From Sinonovacula constricta (lineage: Eukaryota; Mollusca; Bivalvia; Cardiida; Solecurtidae): a DNA stretch of 64,000 bases. This document shows, in pieces, positions 49,380 through 60,901 of the stretch. The stretch's first letter is position 1, and each line of letters opens with the position of its first letter. A program made the position numbers and the translations under genes. Location: NCBI GenBank assembly GCA_007844125.1, contig CM017567.1:46097778-46161777 (forward strand). The letters are read 5' to 3'. Below the pieces are notes generated by a model. The model saw nothing but the letters and a program-made list of their open reading frames with translations, ran no database searches and was not told the DNA's origin.

Positions 49380-51770
49380 TATCGATGTAAACCTGTTGGT
49401 TACCCAAAGTTGAATGACTTACACAAGCCAATATTAATCGCACGAAAATATCGTGCACTGATGTCACGCTTTAGTGACCATCTTAACAGTGACTGAGTAA
49501 CCTTAAGGGAAAATAATTTCTTTCTTATTCGTTCCTCAAACGAAATAAAGTATAGGCCTATCTCTTTTAATATTGTTTTTATGTGATATGCCCAATTCAA
49601 TCCTCCGTGTGTTTTCCCATTGTTTGCATCATTTCTTAATATTTTATATATCTTATTAATGGTCGAGTTATCTTTAGACTTTGTTATTTTACTCCAATAT
49701 TTTATCATTATAATTTTACGTTGAATTTCTAATGGGAACCTTCCCAATTCACCATACAGAGCACTGATATTTGTAGATTTTCTTACATGAAGTATTCTTC
49801 GCAGGAATTTACAATGTATGCGTTCTGTATCTTGAGCTTTTGCGTATCCATGTATTTCTGCTCCATAATTAAGGACTGCTGCAACTAGTGTGTCAAATAG
49901 TTTACATTTTTGTTTTGTTTCTGGGTCTAATTGATTATATACTATAAATAGTTTGTGCAAGGCATATAGTGAGTGTTGTGCGATGTGCGATACCGCCTTT
50001 TTTTATCTCTTCTCTGGATATTTCAGCGTCAACACAATTATTGTAAACATCTGCGTTCTGCTCGTTAAGATCCGGTATTGTACTAACCTGGTTCTCACTT
50101 GTATACAGCGACTTAAAGTGTTCAAAAAGATCATTCACAGAAAGACTGTCTGATAAATGTTCGTTTGTCTTTGTTACTGTTTTATTTTTTTTCCAGAATG
50201 CTCTCGGATTGTTTTTACTTAGTTCTGTTAGATCGTCTCTTTCCATTTGTTTAAACCTGTATTTCCTTTTTCTTTTTATGTGATTATATTCTGCTCTGGC
50301 ATCGATATAATTTTGTCTATTTTGATCAGTTTTGTCTCGCATAAAGGCATTTCTTGTTACTTTGAATCGTTTATGTGCGAAGTAGCAATCTTCAATAAAC
50401 CATCTTTGCTTAGTTCGTTTATGTGTATGGTTAATATTTTGATATACCGGGTATTGTTCTTGTAATTGTTCTTTTCCTTCTTGCAATAGTGTTATAAATG
50501 AGTCGACTATTTCATTAATACTTGAGTTTGCGTCTGTTAAACTTGATGTCATTGTTGGCTCTTTAGATTGAAAAAATGTATGTAATTTATCTATATTTTC
50601 TTTACTCCATTGTATTGGTTTTTGGATGTTTGAATTGTGTGTCTTTTCCTTAGTTGTATTAATGTTTCGTTTTAATTGTATTTTCACAGCAGAATGATCT
50701 GAAAATTCATTAGGATCTGTTATTTGAAAATCATTTATACATTGTTTATTTTCTGGTTTTAGGAGCAAGTAGTCAACGACGCTAGATCCGTTCTTGGAAT
50801 GAAATGTGTATTCATCCACCCCTTGATCACTGTTTAGTCGACCGTTACCTATAATTAGCCCCGTAGACTGCAAAGTTCAATCAGGCGTTTACCGTGTGTA
50901 TCTATCACGTGGTCTTTTGATATTCGTGGTGTACACCTGTACTCATTCGGATCTTCGTTATCAGCATTAAGATAGTTATCAAATAATATATAATCTTCAT
51001 GATTTCCTGCCCTGCTATTCAAATCACCCATAATAAAACATTTTCCTATATTGGATTAATTTGCAACGTCAGATTCTATTCTACTGAAAAAAAATTATAA
51101 TCTTCATCGTTCAATACTTTTGAACCAAGTGGTGGTATATATACTGCCCCTAAATATAGATCTTCATTCAATATATTGTATGATATTTCAAATTTTATCA
51201 CAAAATTCTTTTTTGTGACTTGTCAATAATTGATATGTGTTTTTTGTAACTCGCTTTTTTAATACATAGAAATTCACCACTGTGGCGCCCTTTTGATGTA
51301 TTGTATAATTTATGGCCTGATATATATGCTCACTAAGATATCCTGGGATTTCTAAATTTACATGTGTATGTTTTGATAGCCAAGTTTCATATAGAAATGA
51401 CAATATCGTTTTCGATTAGTAAATCAATAAAGTCTAAATCGTTTATTTTTCTGGCTAAGCCATTCACGTTCCAGGATAATATTTTGACATCACAGTTCTC
51501 CTGGCAATCTTAATCACTATACTTGATATCTTCCATGGTTCCGTTAACAAACTGTTTTGTCAGTCTCTTGTTTATGCACAGTATGGTCCCAATCGTGTAA
51601 GCTCTGTCTCCTTTTCCTTCTGCCGATCCCAAGCTGTGTTCGTTTTAGTGCGTCTTTCACTTCCGGTGCACTTGCTATGGTGCGGATTCTTTCTCTAGTA
51701 CCATAATTATTTGGCTACAATTGGTCTAGTTTTGTTTGGGATCCTTCGTGCTAGTATTCTATAGGCGCGG
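49380..51770 (-). mobile_element. Internally deleted LINE retrotransposon nested in a DIRS-like element
   Basis: Read on the minus strand, it has the end of an ORF1-like protein (RRIPNKTRPIVAK..LWY), an endonuclease start (ILSWNVNGL..ETWLSKH), an endonuclease-linker frame (50873-49935) and a C-terminal frame (49960-49400, KLFDTLVAAVLNYGAEIHGYA..RRILHVRKSTNISALYGELGRFPL). The reverse-transcriptase core that should lie between EISREEIKKG and the thumb is absent. The join is at about 49950-49985. The 3' terminal 175 bp is repeated at 56045-56217. The right boundary abuts recombinase coding sequence of the DIRS-like element. Confidence 0.85.
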
Positions 51771-51774
51771 TCTA

Positions 51775-52190
51775 TGACTTAGGTTCTTTTTTAACTGCCG
51801 GTTTTCCCAATAACCCTTTAGATGATTCTAAAATATTCATAACTGATTTTGAATCTGTTGGTGATTTGATATGAAAAAGTCATGAAACCATTTGATTGCA
51901 TAAAAAGCAAGAATCACAGGACTAGGCGTATATGCTGCTTGTATCAACGAAGCCAAATAAATTGCAAAAGGCAAAGCCTTAGTAGGTAAGATATCCCACT
52001 CACAAACCCGTTACACCTTGCCCACTTCTCTCAGCGAGAAAAACTGTTTTCTCATGTCCGACGTGTATTATCCGCTCTGGACTTACGTAAGAGATCCGGG
52101 AGTATGTTCACCCTTCCCACCAAAAGTTCTGGTAATGCCACAATTTCATCTTTATGCATCTGTAGAAATAGACGTTTAACATAGGAAACA
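51775..52190 (-). pseudogene. Tyrosine recombinase remnant of the DIRS-like element
   Basis: Minus-strand frames give HKDEIVALPELLVGRVNILP, then LRKSRADNT, then (after a frameshift) LPTKALPFAIYLASLIQAAY..AFYAIKWFHDF and SVMNILESSKGLLGKPAVKKEP. This is the N-terminal core-binding part of a phage-integrase-type recombinase. The catalytic domain is lost at the LINE junction. The first codon follows TTTCTACAG, which looks like a splice acceptor. Confidence 0.65.
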
Positions 52191-52289
52191 ATTAGTAAAT
52201 ATGCTTGAAATACAACTCTATAAAAAGTATACAAAGTATATCTTTGTTCTGTATGGCATCAAACAATCCTGCTTTACATCAAATATATT

Positions 52290-54430
52290 CATCTCTGGAA
52301 ATGCTGCCTCATATATGACAATTCTGTCTTATCTCTGGCAATAATGCCTCATATCTGAAAATTCTGTCTTATCTCTGACAATACTGCCTCAGATCTGACA
52401 ATTCTGTCTTATCTCTGGCAATACTGCCTCATATCTGACAAATAATGTCTTATCTCTGGAAATACTGCCTCATATCTGACAATTTTGTCTTATCTCTGGC
52501 AATACTGCCTCATATCAGACAATTCTGTCTTATCTCTGGCAATACTGCCTCATATCAGACAATTCTGTCTTATCTCTGGCAATACTGCCTCATATCTGAT
52601 AATTCTGTAATATCTCTGGCAATACTTCCACATATCAGACAATTCTGTCTTATCTCTGGCAATACTGCCTCATATCAGACAATTCTGTCTTATCTCTGGC
52701 AATACTGCCTCATATCTGATAATTCTGTCTTATCTCTGGCAATACTGCCTCATATCAGACAATTCTGTCTTATCTCGCAATACTGACTCATATCAGACAA
52801 TTCTGTCTTATCTCTGGCAATACTGTCTCATATCTGACAATTCTGTCTTATCTCTGGCAATACTGCCTCATATCTGACTGTGTTGTCTTATTCCCTGGCA
52901 ATACTGCCTCATATCAGACAATTCTGTCTTATCTCTGGCAATACTGTCTCATATCAGACAATTCTGTCATATCTCTGGCAACACTGTCTCATATCAGACA
53001 ATTCTGTCTTATCTCTGGCAATACTGCCTCATATCTGACAATTCTGTCTTATCCCCGGCAATACTGCCTCATATCAGACATTTCTGTCTTATCTCTGGCA
53101 ATACTGCCTCATATCTGACAATTCTGTCTTATCCCCGGCAATACTGCCTCATATCAGACAATTCTGTCTTATCTCAGGCAATACTGACTCATATCAGACA
53201 ATTCTGTCTTATCTCTGGCAATACTGCCTCATATCAGACAATTCTGTCTTATCTCGCAATACTGCCTCATATCAGACAATTCTGTCTTATCTCTGGCAAT
53301 ACTGCCTCATCTCTGACAATTCAGTCTTATCTCTGACAATACTTCCTCATATCAGACAATTATGTCTTATCTCGCAATACTGCCTCATATCAGACAATTC
53401 TGTCTTATCTCAGGCAATACTGCCTCATATCAGACAATTCTGTCTTATCTCTGGCAATACTGCCTCATATCAGACAGTTTAGTCTTATCTCTGGCAATGC
53501 TGCCTCATATCAGACAATTCTGTCTTAACTCTGGCAATGCTGCCTCATATCAGACAGTTTAGTATTATCTCTGGCAATGCTGCCTCATATCAGACAATTC
53601 TGTCTTATCTCTGGCAATGCTGCCTCATATCAGACAGTTCTGTCTTATCTCTGGCAATGCTGCCTCATATCAGACAGTTCTGTCTTATCTCTGGCAATAC
53701 TGCCTCATATCTGACAATTTTGTCTTATCTCTGGCAATGCTGCCTCATATCAGACAATTCTGTCTTATCTCTGGCAATGCTGCCTCATATCAGACAGTTC
53801 TGTCTTATCTCTGGCAATACTGCCTCATATCTGACAATTTTGTCTTATCTCTGGCAATACTGCCTCATATCAGACAATTATGTCTTATCACTGGTAATGC
53901 TGCCTCATATCAGACAATTCTGTCTTAGCTCTAGCAATACTGCCTCATATCAGACAATTCTGTCTTATCTCTGGCAATGCTGCCTCATATCAGACAACTC
54001 TGTCTTATCTCTGGCAATACTGCCTCATATATGACAATTCTGTCTTATCTCTGGCAATACTGTCTCATATCAGACAATTCTGTCTTATCTCTGGCAATAC
54101 TGCCTGATATCAGACAATTCTGTCTTATCTCTGGCAATACTGCCTCATATCAGACAATTCTGTCTTATCTCTGGCAATGCTGCCTCATATCATACAATTC
54201 TGTCTTATCTCTGGCAATAATGCCTCATATCAGACAATTCTGTCTTATCTCTAGCAATACTGCCTCATATCAGACAATTCTGTCTTATCTCTGGCAATAC
54301 TGCCTCATATCAGACAATTCTGTCTTATCTCTGGCAATGCTGCCTCATATCAGACAATTATGTCTTATCTCTGGAAATACTGCCTCATATCTGACAATTC
54401 TGTCTCGTTTCTGGCAATCCTGCCTTTTCA
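52290..54430 (+). repeat. 40-bp minisatellite, about 53 copies
   Basis: The consensus is two related 20-mers: GACAATTCTGTCTTATCTCT and GGCAATACTGCCTCATATCA, alike at 14 of 20 positions. Because 40 leaves a remainder of 1 on division by 3, translation passes through all phases with a 40-residue period and long frames appear (for example 53537-54034), but these are not genes. A 120-bp higher-order repeat is visible (53641-53760 equals 53761-53880 over its first half). Shortened 36-bp units with CTCGCAATACTG recur at about 52775, 53253 and 53372. Confidence 0.95.
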
Positions 54431-54538
54431 CACTTTCCATAAAAGGGAAATAACTCTACAAAACACATGATTTAAGTAATCACATTAATCTCCCTTTAAA
54501 AAATCAAATCTGAAAAACAACCATTTGAAATTTTAAAT

Positions 54539-55740
54539 CTATATTGCCAAAAATTCCTTTCCCGGACGTACACCGAGTATAAAACTCTTTTTTCGTCGGC
54601 AAATCTGTCCAATCCTTAACACTAGACACAAAATGCCCATTTTGACTGAGAATAGGCCAGAATCGACGGATTCCCAGCAAGGCACCTTTCGCTTTATCGG
54701 ATTACATCTTTGACAATACTCTGTTAATAATGGGAATAGGTGGAACATAATATCCAAAATCATTGATCCAAAAATCTGTAAATGCATCTACGCCTGTAGA
54801 AGATGGATTCCAAAATCTGGAATAGAAACGAACTACTTTCGGATTATATTCTGAAGCAAACCAGTCAATCTCAAATTGATCAAAACGTTTTTGCAGTAAA
54901 TAAAAGAGATGTCCCCAATCATCAAAATCAACAATTTTTTTTATAAATAATGAGCTTTTTCATTTTCTGATCTGAATTTGTCAAACAAAACTGAAAAATC
55001 TTATGAGATATGTCTTGTAAATGTTCTTTCGTAGAGCCCTGTTTTACTATCGTACCAACGGCTTAAATATGAGAAAACCATTTAATTCTTTCATGAGCCA
55101 CAATATGCGCTAAAGACTTTAAATCCCTATACATAGCTTCGAGTTCTCTCCAAGTGGAAGAATGGATTGATTCTTTACAATCCCAATTACCGTTAAACGT
55201 CATTTATAGCCGCCACTTCGTACCCTGCATAACCCGTGCTACTCGCATCAGAGTATACTATCTTCGAACTCTTTTGACGTTGAAATAAATTTTTGCCGTT
55301 CATCAAACTGACATTAGACTTTCAAAAAATAATAATTGTCCTATGGACTCTGGAGAAAGAACAGTATATGAATCCCAGTGAACGGCGGTAAGTACATCCG
55401 CACTTAAATATCTTAAATCTTAAATATCATAATCTGTGTCACGTGACCTAACACCACTGACTTTGAAATAAGTTGCCCGACAATACTAGCAACTTTTCGT
55501 ACAATAACCCGTCTATGAAATTTGTGCGCATTGAAAAGTTCAAGAATAGTATCACTTGCTTTTACCAATCTACGATCCGGAATATAAATAATACCAAAAA
55601 TTGAATTTAATACAATTCCCAAATATTCCAAAATCTGAACAGAGATCCAAATTGACTTTTGTGCGTTAGGTATAAAACCAGAAAGTAGTTAGTCTTTTTT
55701 AATATCAGACGAACCCTTCTAGGGACTGATAACCCATTGA
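54539..55740 (-). pseudogene. Reverse transcriptase/RNase H remnant of the DIRS-like element
   Basis: The best-preserved blocks are at 55631-55413 (EYLGIVLNSIFGIIYIPDRR, VGQLISKSVVLGHVTQIM) and 54900-54540 (SRFWNPSSTGVDAFTDFW, YYVPPIPIINRVLSKM, DWTDLPTKKEFYTR). Frameshifts separate them. The order matches the C-terminal half of DIRS-type polyproteins. The catalytic palm was not found. Confidence 0.7.
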
Positions 55741-56044
55741 CTGTACATGCTACATGCTACCGTACTGCACATTTCACTGTTGAATTCATATTGTACTTTG
55801 TTACCTTGAAAACGCCCTGAAATGTCCCTTTCAGTTTTCAACATCTTCACTTCGTTGACAACACTTTGCACATCTCCCTTGAAATTCTGCACGCAGAGCT
55901 CTTACTTCCTGTCGCTGCTGTCTTAGTTAAAAAAACTTCTCTTAATGAAGACTCGGATGTTTGCTGAGCAGAAGGGTTATCTTCATCCATTTCGGCCATG
56001 CCAAGTGTACAATTTAACCACTAAGCGTCGTGTTTACCGCAGCA

Positions 56045-56217
56045 AAAATATCGAAATAAACCTGTCGGTTACCCAAAGCTGAATGACTTACACAAACCAA
56101 TATTAATCGCACGAAAATATCGTGCACTGATGTCACGCTTTAGTGACCATCTTAGCAGTAACCTTAAGGGAAAATAATTTCTTTCTTATTAGTTCCTCAA
56201 ACGAAATAAATTATATT
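56045..56217 (-). mobile_element. 3' end fragment of a LINE
   Basis: About 175 bp nearly identical to 49380-49555, the 3' end of the nested LINE, in the same orientation. Here a 9-bp stretch (AGTGACTGA-like) is missing. It probably is a separate, strongly 5'-truncated insertion. Confidence 0.75.
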
Positions 56218-57350
56218 AATCTTTGAAACAGAAATATTTGCAGCAGAATGTCTTTGGGAAGACCGAGATGTTTCGTTTGATGTCAGCCTCAAGTACAGTA
56301 TAGTCACAGTATTTCAATATATGTGTTGGTTGTTTGGTATTTTCAACCCAAATTTTCCTGAAATTGTGACTTCAACGGTTTCATTCTGGCAATGCAACAT
56401 AGCTTATTAATTTTAATGAATGCTTGGGACATTTCTTTCAAAACTAATAATATTGTTATTGCATTCCTATTGTTTCAGGACATTTCATTATATTAGCATT
56501 TCAGATTTTCATAAGACCTTCATTTCCTGCTTAAACCTCATAAATGAAAAGAAAATTGTATTGTCTAAGGACAAAATGGTGATTAACCTGTTCATTCTTA
56601 AAACATGCATATGATTTGAAAAATTTGCTTAACATTTTTATTATGTTGACCACATTTGTGCAGCGTATGCTTATGAATTACGGGCTAAAGCAGTCTACAC
56701 ATGCACGTTCTTTTCAAAATAAACAAGCTCATATATTGTTTTTGTTAACTTTCAGTTTGACATAATACACTTGTGTGAATAGTTGATAATGTTTTTATTC
56801 TTTTATGAATGGTTAGTTATTGAAACATTCTTAGGAGTGTGAGATTAGGATATCACAGTTAACCTTAATATTGCCACTAACACCCCAAATCAAAGTATTA
56901 AAAAAAGATAGACACAATGCTTGCCTTTTCTATGGCAACATGGTGAACACACCTGAACACAGATTATTTTTAAATTGCGTTAAAGTGGGGTGAAGGCTTG
57001 TTTTTGTTTCAAATGGTAATTATGCGGCAGGTTTGTTATGACTTAACAATATAATCATTTGGTTTCCGACCCATTCAAAGCATTAAGTATTATCTATAAG
57101 AATGGCATTTTGGCTAATTATATTAAATGAACATGTATTTTGAATGATCCGAGAATTGTAGTAGTGGCTGCGGTCCCCTTCACATCTGTCCCTGACATCT
57201 AAGATCCCATTATTATAAAACAAGACGACAAATCTTAAATTTTCATTTATACACAACACAGAATCTTAGTTGTTTTAATTTTACTTCCCTACAAGACTTG
57301 ATATTCTCGTATTGGAATGAAAAAGATGCATTCCTTACTTGGAGTAATAT
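56218..57350. other. AT-rich spacer; no gene seen
   Basis: No coding signal. A short GTAGTAGTGGCTGCGGTCCCC segment near 57160 recalls the body of SINE family A at about 6031. Confidence 0.45.
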
Positions 57351-57356
57351 ATTCCG

Positions 57357-57470
57357 CTAGACTCGCCTGTTTGTAACTTCTCTGACTCATTTGCTTCTCA
57401 CCGCGTGGGTTTGAGATCTTCGGAAAAAAGGACCTCATGTGAAAAGGTCTTCCAGCTGACTTAGGACAGG
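57357..57470 (+). mobile_element. Diverged fragment of SINE-like repeat C
   Basis: Contains GTAACTTCTCTGACT, CACCGCGTGGGTTTGAGA and GGTCTTCCAGCTGACTT in the order seen at 11570-11665. It ends where homology between the two gene copies begins. Confidence 0.65.
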
Positions 57471-57663
57471 CTTGAATAAATGATTTTAAATCTTAACCTT
57501 ACCGCTGCGTTCATACTGAATATAGTGTCGATTAGTGGTACATGTACCACCATTGCCAATAAAAATGAGCGTTATTTCTCTTCCTGTTTAGATAATGTAA
57601 CGATTCAGATCCTGCTAGTCTATCATTTCATCGCGTTGTCTCTCCACTTAGTGTATTATTTTT

Positions 57664-57720
57664 ATGGATCTCATCTATGCGTGTATGCGATCAAAACCAG
57701 ATATGTATGTGCTGCAACAG
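57664..57720 (+). CDS. Second receptor gene copy, exon 1 (partial gene)
   Basis: A 19-codon exon, MDLIYACMRSKPDMYVLQQ, ends at a GTAAGTTGG donor. It is homologous to 35416-35472, including the in-frame second ATG. The upstream 190 bp is also conserved. It is the 5' end of a paralogue whose main exon is expected beyond the window. Confidence 0.7.
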
Positions 57721-58591
57721 GTAAGTTGGACCCCTTTTTTATATGTTAGATTTTCTTTTTTGTTTCTTTTAATCTTTCTTTATATCGTTAAACTATGACC
57801 AATTAAAATATGCTCGGTTATGTACATGAGTTTCGGTTTGTTAACGTACACCTCTTATTTATAAACTTGGGTTGAATATGTTTAATTTTCTTTGACAAAA
57901 TGTTCTTTATTTAGCCCTTGTTTAGGTGAACAGTCTGTTCAGTCAATATATCTCTAGTGCTAACACTGAAGTTATGAGGCAATATGGGTTTGTTCTCACA
58001 CATTATTATATCATTATTTTATATGAAAAGTTACTTTTTTCCTTTTTATTCTACAACTGCTAAGGGTTTTCTTTACTTCATCTGTCCTTAATCTAATGTA
58101 AATAAATATTGACATGGATACACATTCCTTATGAACAAACCTACTACATACATCACATTGCTCAGTATTCAAATTGGTAGAGCGTTAGTAAATAAAACTT
58201 CTTAATTTTACAATTTATTAAATCAAGAAATGATGTAGAATGAGTGCAATTTGAACAGACAACAAGGGTTATATGTTATTAACATTAAATGCATTAAATT
58301 GTTGATATATTTCAAAAAAGAAAACGGGTTTGGTTTTCAAAGAATATATTTTTGAGACCTTTGCCTCAGTTGATCATTCAGTGTTGATCAATGACGAACT
58401 GTATTGACACAAAAGATAACGCGTACCAGGTTAATATTTTTCAACAGTACTACATCATTATGTGCACAATTATTTTCAAGACATTCAGCATAACGTAGCT
58501 TAAGCTTTAATTCCATACACACCTGTCGACCTGAAAAGTTTATTCCAGACAATTATTTGGAAGTTTTTTTGTTTTTTTTAATTAATTCCAG

Positions 58592-58625
58592 GTTTGGGTG
58601 ATACTGATTCTTATAGCCACCATTG
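58592..58625 (+). CDS. Second receptor gene copy, exon 2 (partial gene)
   Basis: The 34-nt exon encodes VWVILILIATI with acceptor ATTCCAG and donor GTAAGA, as in the first copy. Unlike the first copy, intron 1 here is short (871 bp) because the LINE insertion is absent. Confidence 0.75.
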
Positions 58626-58714
58626 GTAAGAACTTTTTCAAGTATATATGTCACTCTGTATAATTATGTGAATTCTTTTAATCTCTATATGTTGTGTTGA
58701 ATATATTTTAGTTT

Positions 58715-58915
58715 AAGTCATTTTGTGTTGTGGGGTTACATTACCGATCTATAAGAATAAAGGCAGTTCGAATGACAATTACAGACCGATTACAATACTA
58801 AGTTTCTTTGGTAAATTTTTCACATCTTTTCTGAACAATAGATTTAACAATTACTTAGAAACTGAAATTATTCTATGTGAAAGCCATGTTGATTTAAAAA
58901 ATGACTATTCTTAAG
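58715..58915 (+). mobile_element. LINE reverse-transcriptase fragment in second gene copy
   Basis: The frame LPIYKNKGSSNDNYRPITIL, then SFFGKFFTSFLNNRFNNYLE, is the N-terminal RT block of a non-LTR element. It is less damaged than its counterpart at 39585-39778. A shared insertion before duplication is the simplest reading. Confidence 0.85.
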
Positions 58916-59059
58916 ACATTGTTTCTCCATGCTTTGGTTTAAAAAAATGAAACTGGAATAGAAAAGAAATGTTTGTGCCTTTACAGATTTTTCGTTGATC
59001 TTCATTATTTTGGGCCAAATGGACTATTTAACCGGTTGACAGAGCTCTAACCTTGCATT

Positions 59060-60764
59060 TGCGGAGTGGGGAGGGGGTCGCAAAAGCAAGCAGGGAAAAG
59101 AACACGAATTTAGTTTAAAATATAATACAGTAATCCCTTTCTTAAGCAACATCTTACTGAAGGCGATAAATTAGTTGCTCAATAGAGGTTGTTGTTCTAG
59201 AGAGGTAACCCCTGTATATGCTTAAATATTTTAGTATCAGTAGTATTTAATTTATATATTTTTGAACAGTATTTGTTTTACTTTTAATTATTCATTTAGT
59301 TCAGTTTACTGACATGAACTTATATGGTTATGCATTGTGCATTTAGTTATTTTTTATTATTTATTTATATCTTCTTATTTATATAATATATATATTGTTT
59401 TGTATTATTCTTTTTAACTTTTTATTTATTCAAGTTTTGGTCTTTGGTACAATTTCTTTACATATTGTTATGATGTTAATAGCCAGTAACAAGACGAAGC
59501 TCATTCACATTTTAATATGTTAAATCAAACTATAACCATGTTTAGAAAACATGCGATGGGTACTTATAAGAAAACTCGGTATTAATGTTGTTCACCCCGA
59601 TGACAAATTTATTCCAGTAGTCAACTGTTCCAGAATTGCCCCACCTACCAATCAACGAATGATTGGTGAAAATAAAAAGCCGCTTCTTCACTCATAAAGA
59701 ATTGTATTGGTTTTCGCTACCTTAATTGGCTAACGTTTGATAGGCGACAAAGGTAAATTGTAATCATTGTCCTAATATTAAACCATTTACATAAAAACAC
59801 AAGAGAAAAGTGTGAAAACAATGTTGGTTTGAAGTTTATGCTAAGTTGTTCCCGTCGACATGGGAATATGCGTTAAGTTTTGCTGACAATGTAACTTTTC
59901 CTTCAAGACAAAACTGCGATCATACGATCGACCGATATGGTTGGATATGGTTGTAATTGTGTATGAACGCGGGTTTACTTATTCTAAATGGAAGAAATTT
60001 GAATGATACTGATGGAAAAGTCACATTTTTATCCCAGAGTGGGTCAAGCACTGTGGATAACTTACACACATGTTTGAAAATTCAAGATTTTAATAAGTAT
60101 TATTTTGCTTAAAACCTCGCGCACCTGAAGAAAACAGTAAAAGTTGCAATGACAAACAAGGTGCCCCAACCTATGTAAAAAAAATGGACGAGTCTTCTTT
60201 TCCCACGCTTCCAAAATATGATTGACCTAGATAGTAAGTTTAGGGTAGCTGAATTCATTTCATTGGTTGACATTACTGATATCGATCACGCGGTATCGGA
60301 ATTTACTATGCGAATGAATGAAAGTTAAAACGAAGTTTTCATTGTTACGCGCAAGTCGTGTAATTGTAAACAATACAATGGAACAAGCCAACTCGGAATG
60401 TTGAGATGCTCCAAAAGAATTTGTTAAAAAGAAAAACGAGTACACACAAAACAAAAGCAAAGATAAAAATATTTGTGCAAGCGCGAACACGATAAAACAA
60501 AAAAGAGAAAAGCAATTAAGAAATATAGGTTTCAAACCAGTCAAAAGGTTAGTTAGTTAGCTTGCACGAACCCGAAACAGATTTGGGCCAAAATAAAAAA
60601 TAAACACGATAAAAGAGCCAGCATCGAAATCAAATAATTTTAAACTAGATGAACTGCAGATTATGAACGCTGTTTTGATAGAGTTTAAATATAACGTTTA
60701 TATGGCAAAAAGTTGCTGTAAAAATGTACGGCTCGGTAAAGACTTGTGTACGCTTTAACGATAT
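59060..60764. other. AT-rich spacer in second copy; no gene seen
   Basis: There is no counterpart in intron 2 of the first gene copy. A 94-codon minus-strand frame at 60260-60544 is hydrophobic, but no family is recognised. Confidence 0.45.

Positions 60765-60901
<137 letters not shown>

Larger units (their letters stand above)
51775..56000 (-). mobile_element. Decayed DIRS-like (tyrosine-recombinase) retrotransposon
   Basis: On the minus strand in order: a gag-like start (MAEMDEDNPSAQQTSE, from 55999), a reverse transcriptase/RNase H remnant (55740-54539), a 2.1-kb minisatellite, then recombinase-like sequence (52170-51775) cut by a LINE. The RNase H part has YLGIVLNSI..IPDRRL..KVASIVGQLIS and DWFASEYNP..FYSRFWNPSSTGVDAF, hallmarks of DIRS/Ngaro-type elements. 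Most of the reverse transcriptase palm is deleted. Stops and frameshifts are frequent. Terminal repeats were not found. Confidence 0.75.

Noticed and set aside
52290..54430. CRISPR-like array
   Set aside because: The 40-bp units are contiguous with no unique spacers, and the host is clearly eukaryotic.
52445..54453. Frames of 60-165 codons with a repeating SYLWQYCLISD pattern
   Set aside because: They arise because the 40-bp unit has no stop in these phases. They are inside a minisatellite and show no codon constraint.
57480..57749. 89-codon frame overlapping exon 1 of the second gene copy
   Set aside because: It is in a different phase from the conserved signal-peptide exon, and the frame is not preserved in the first copy.
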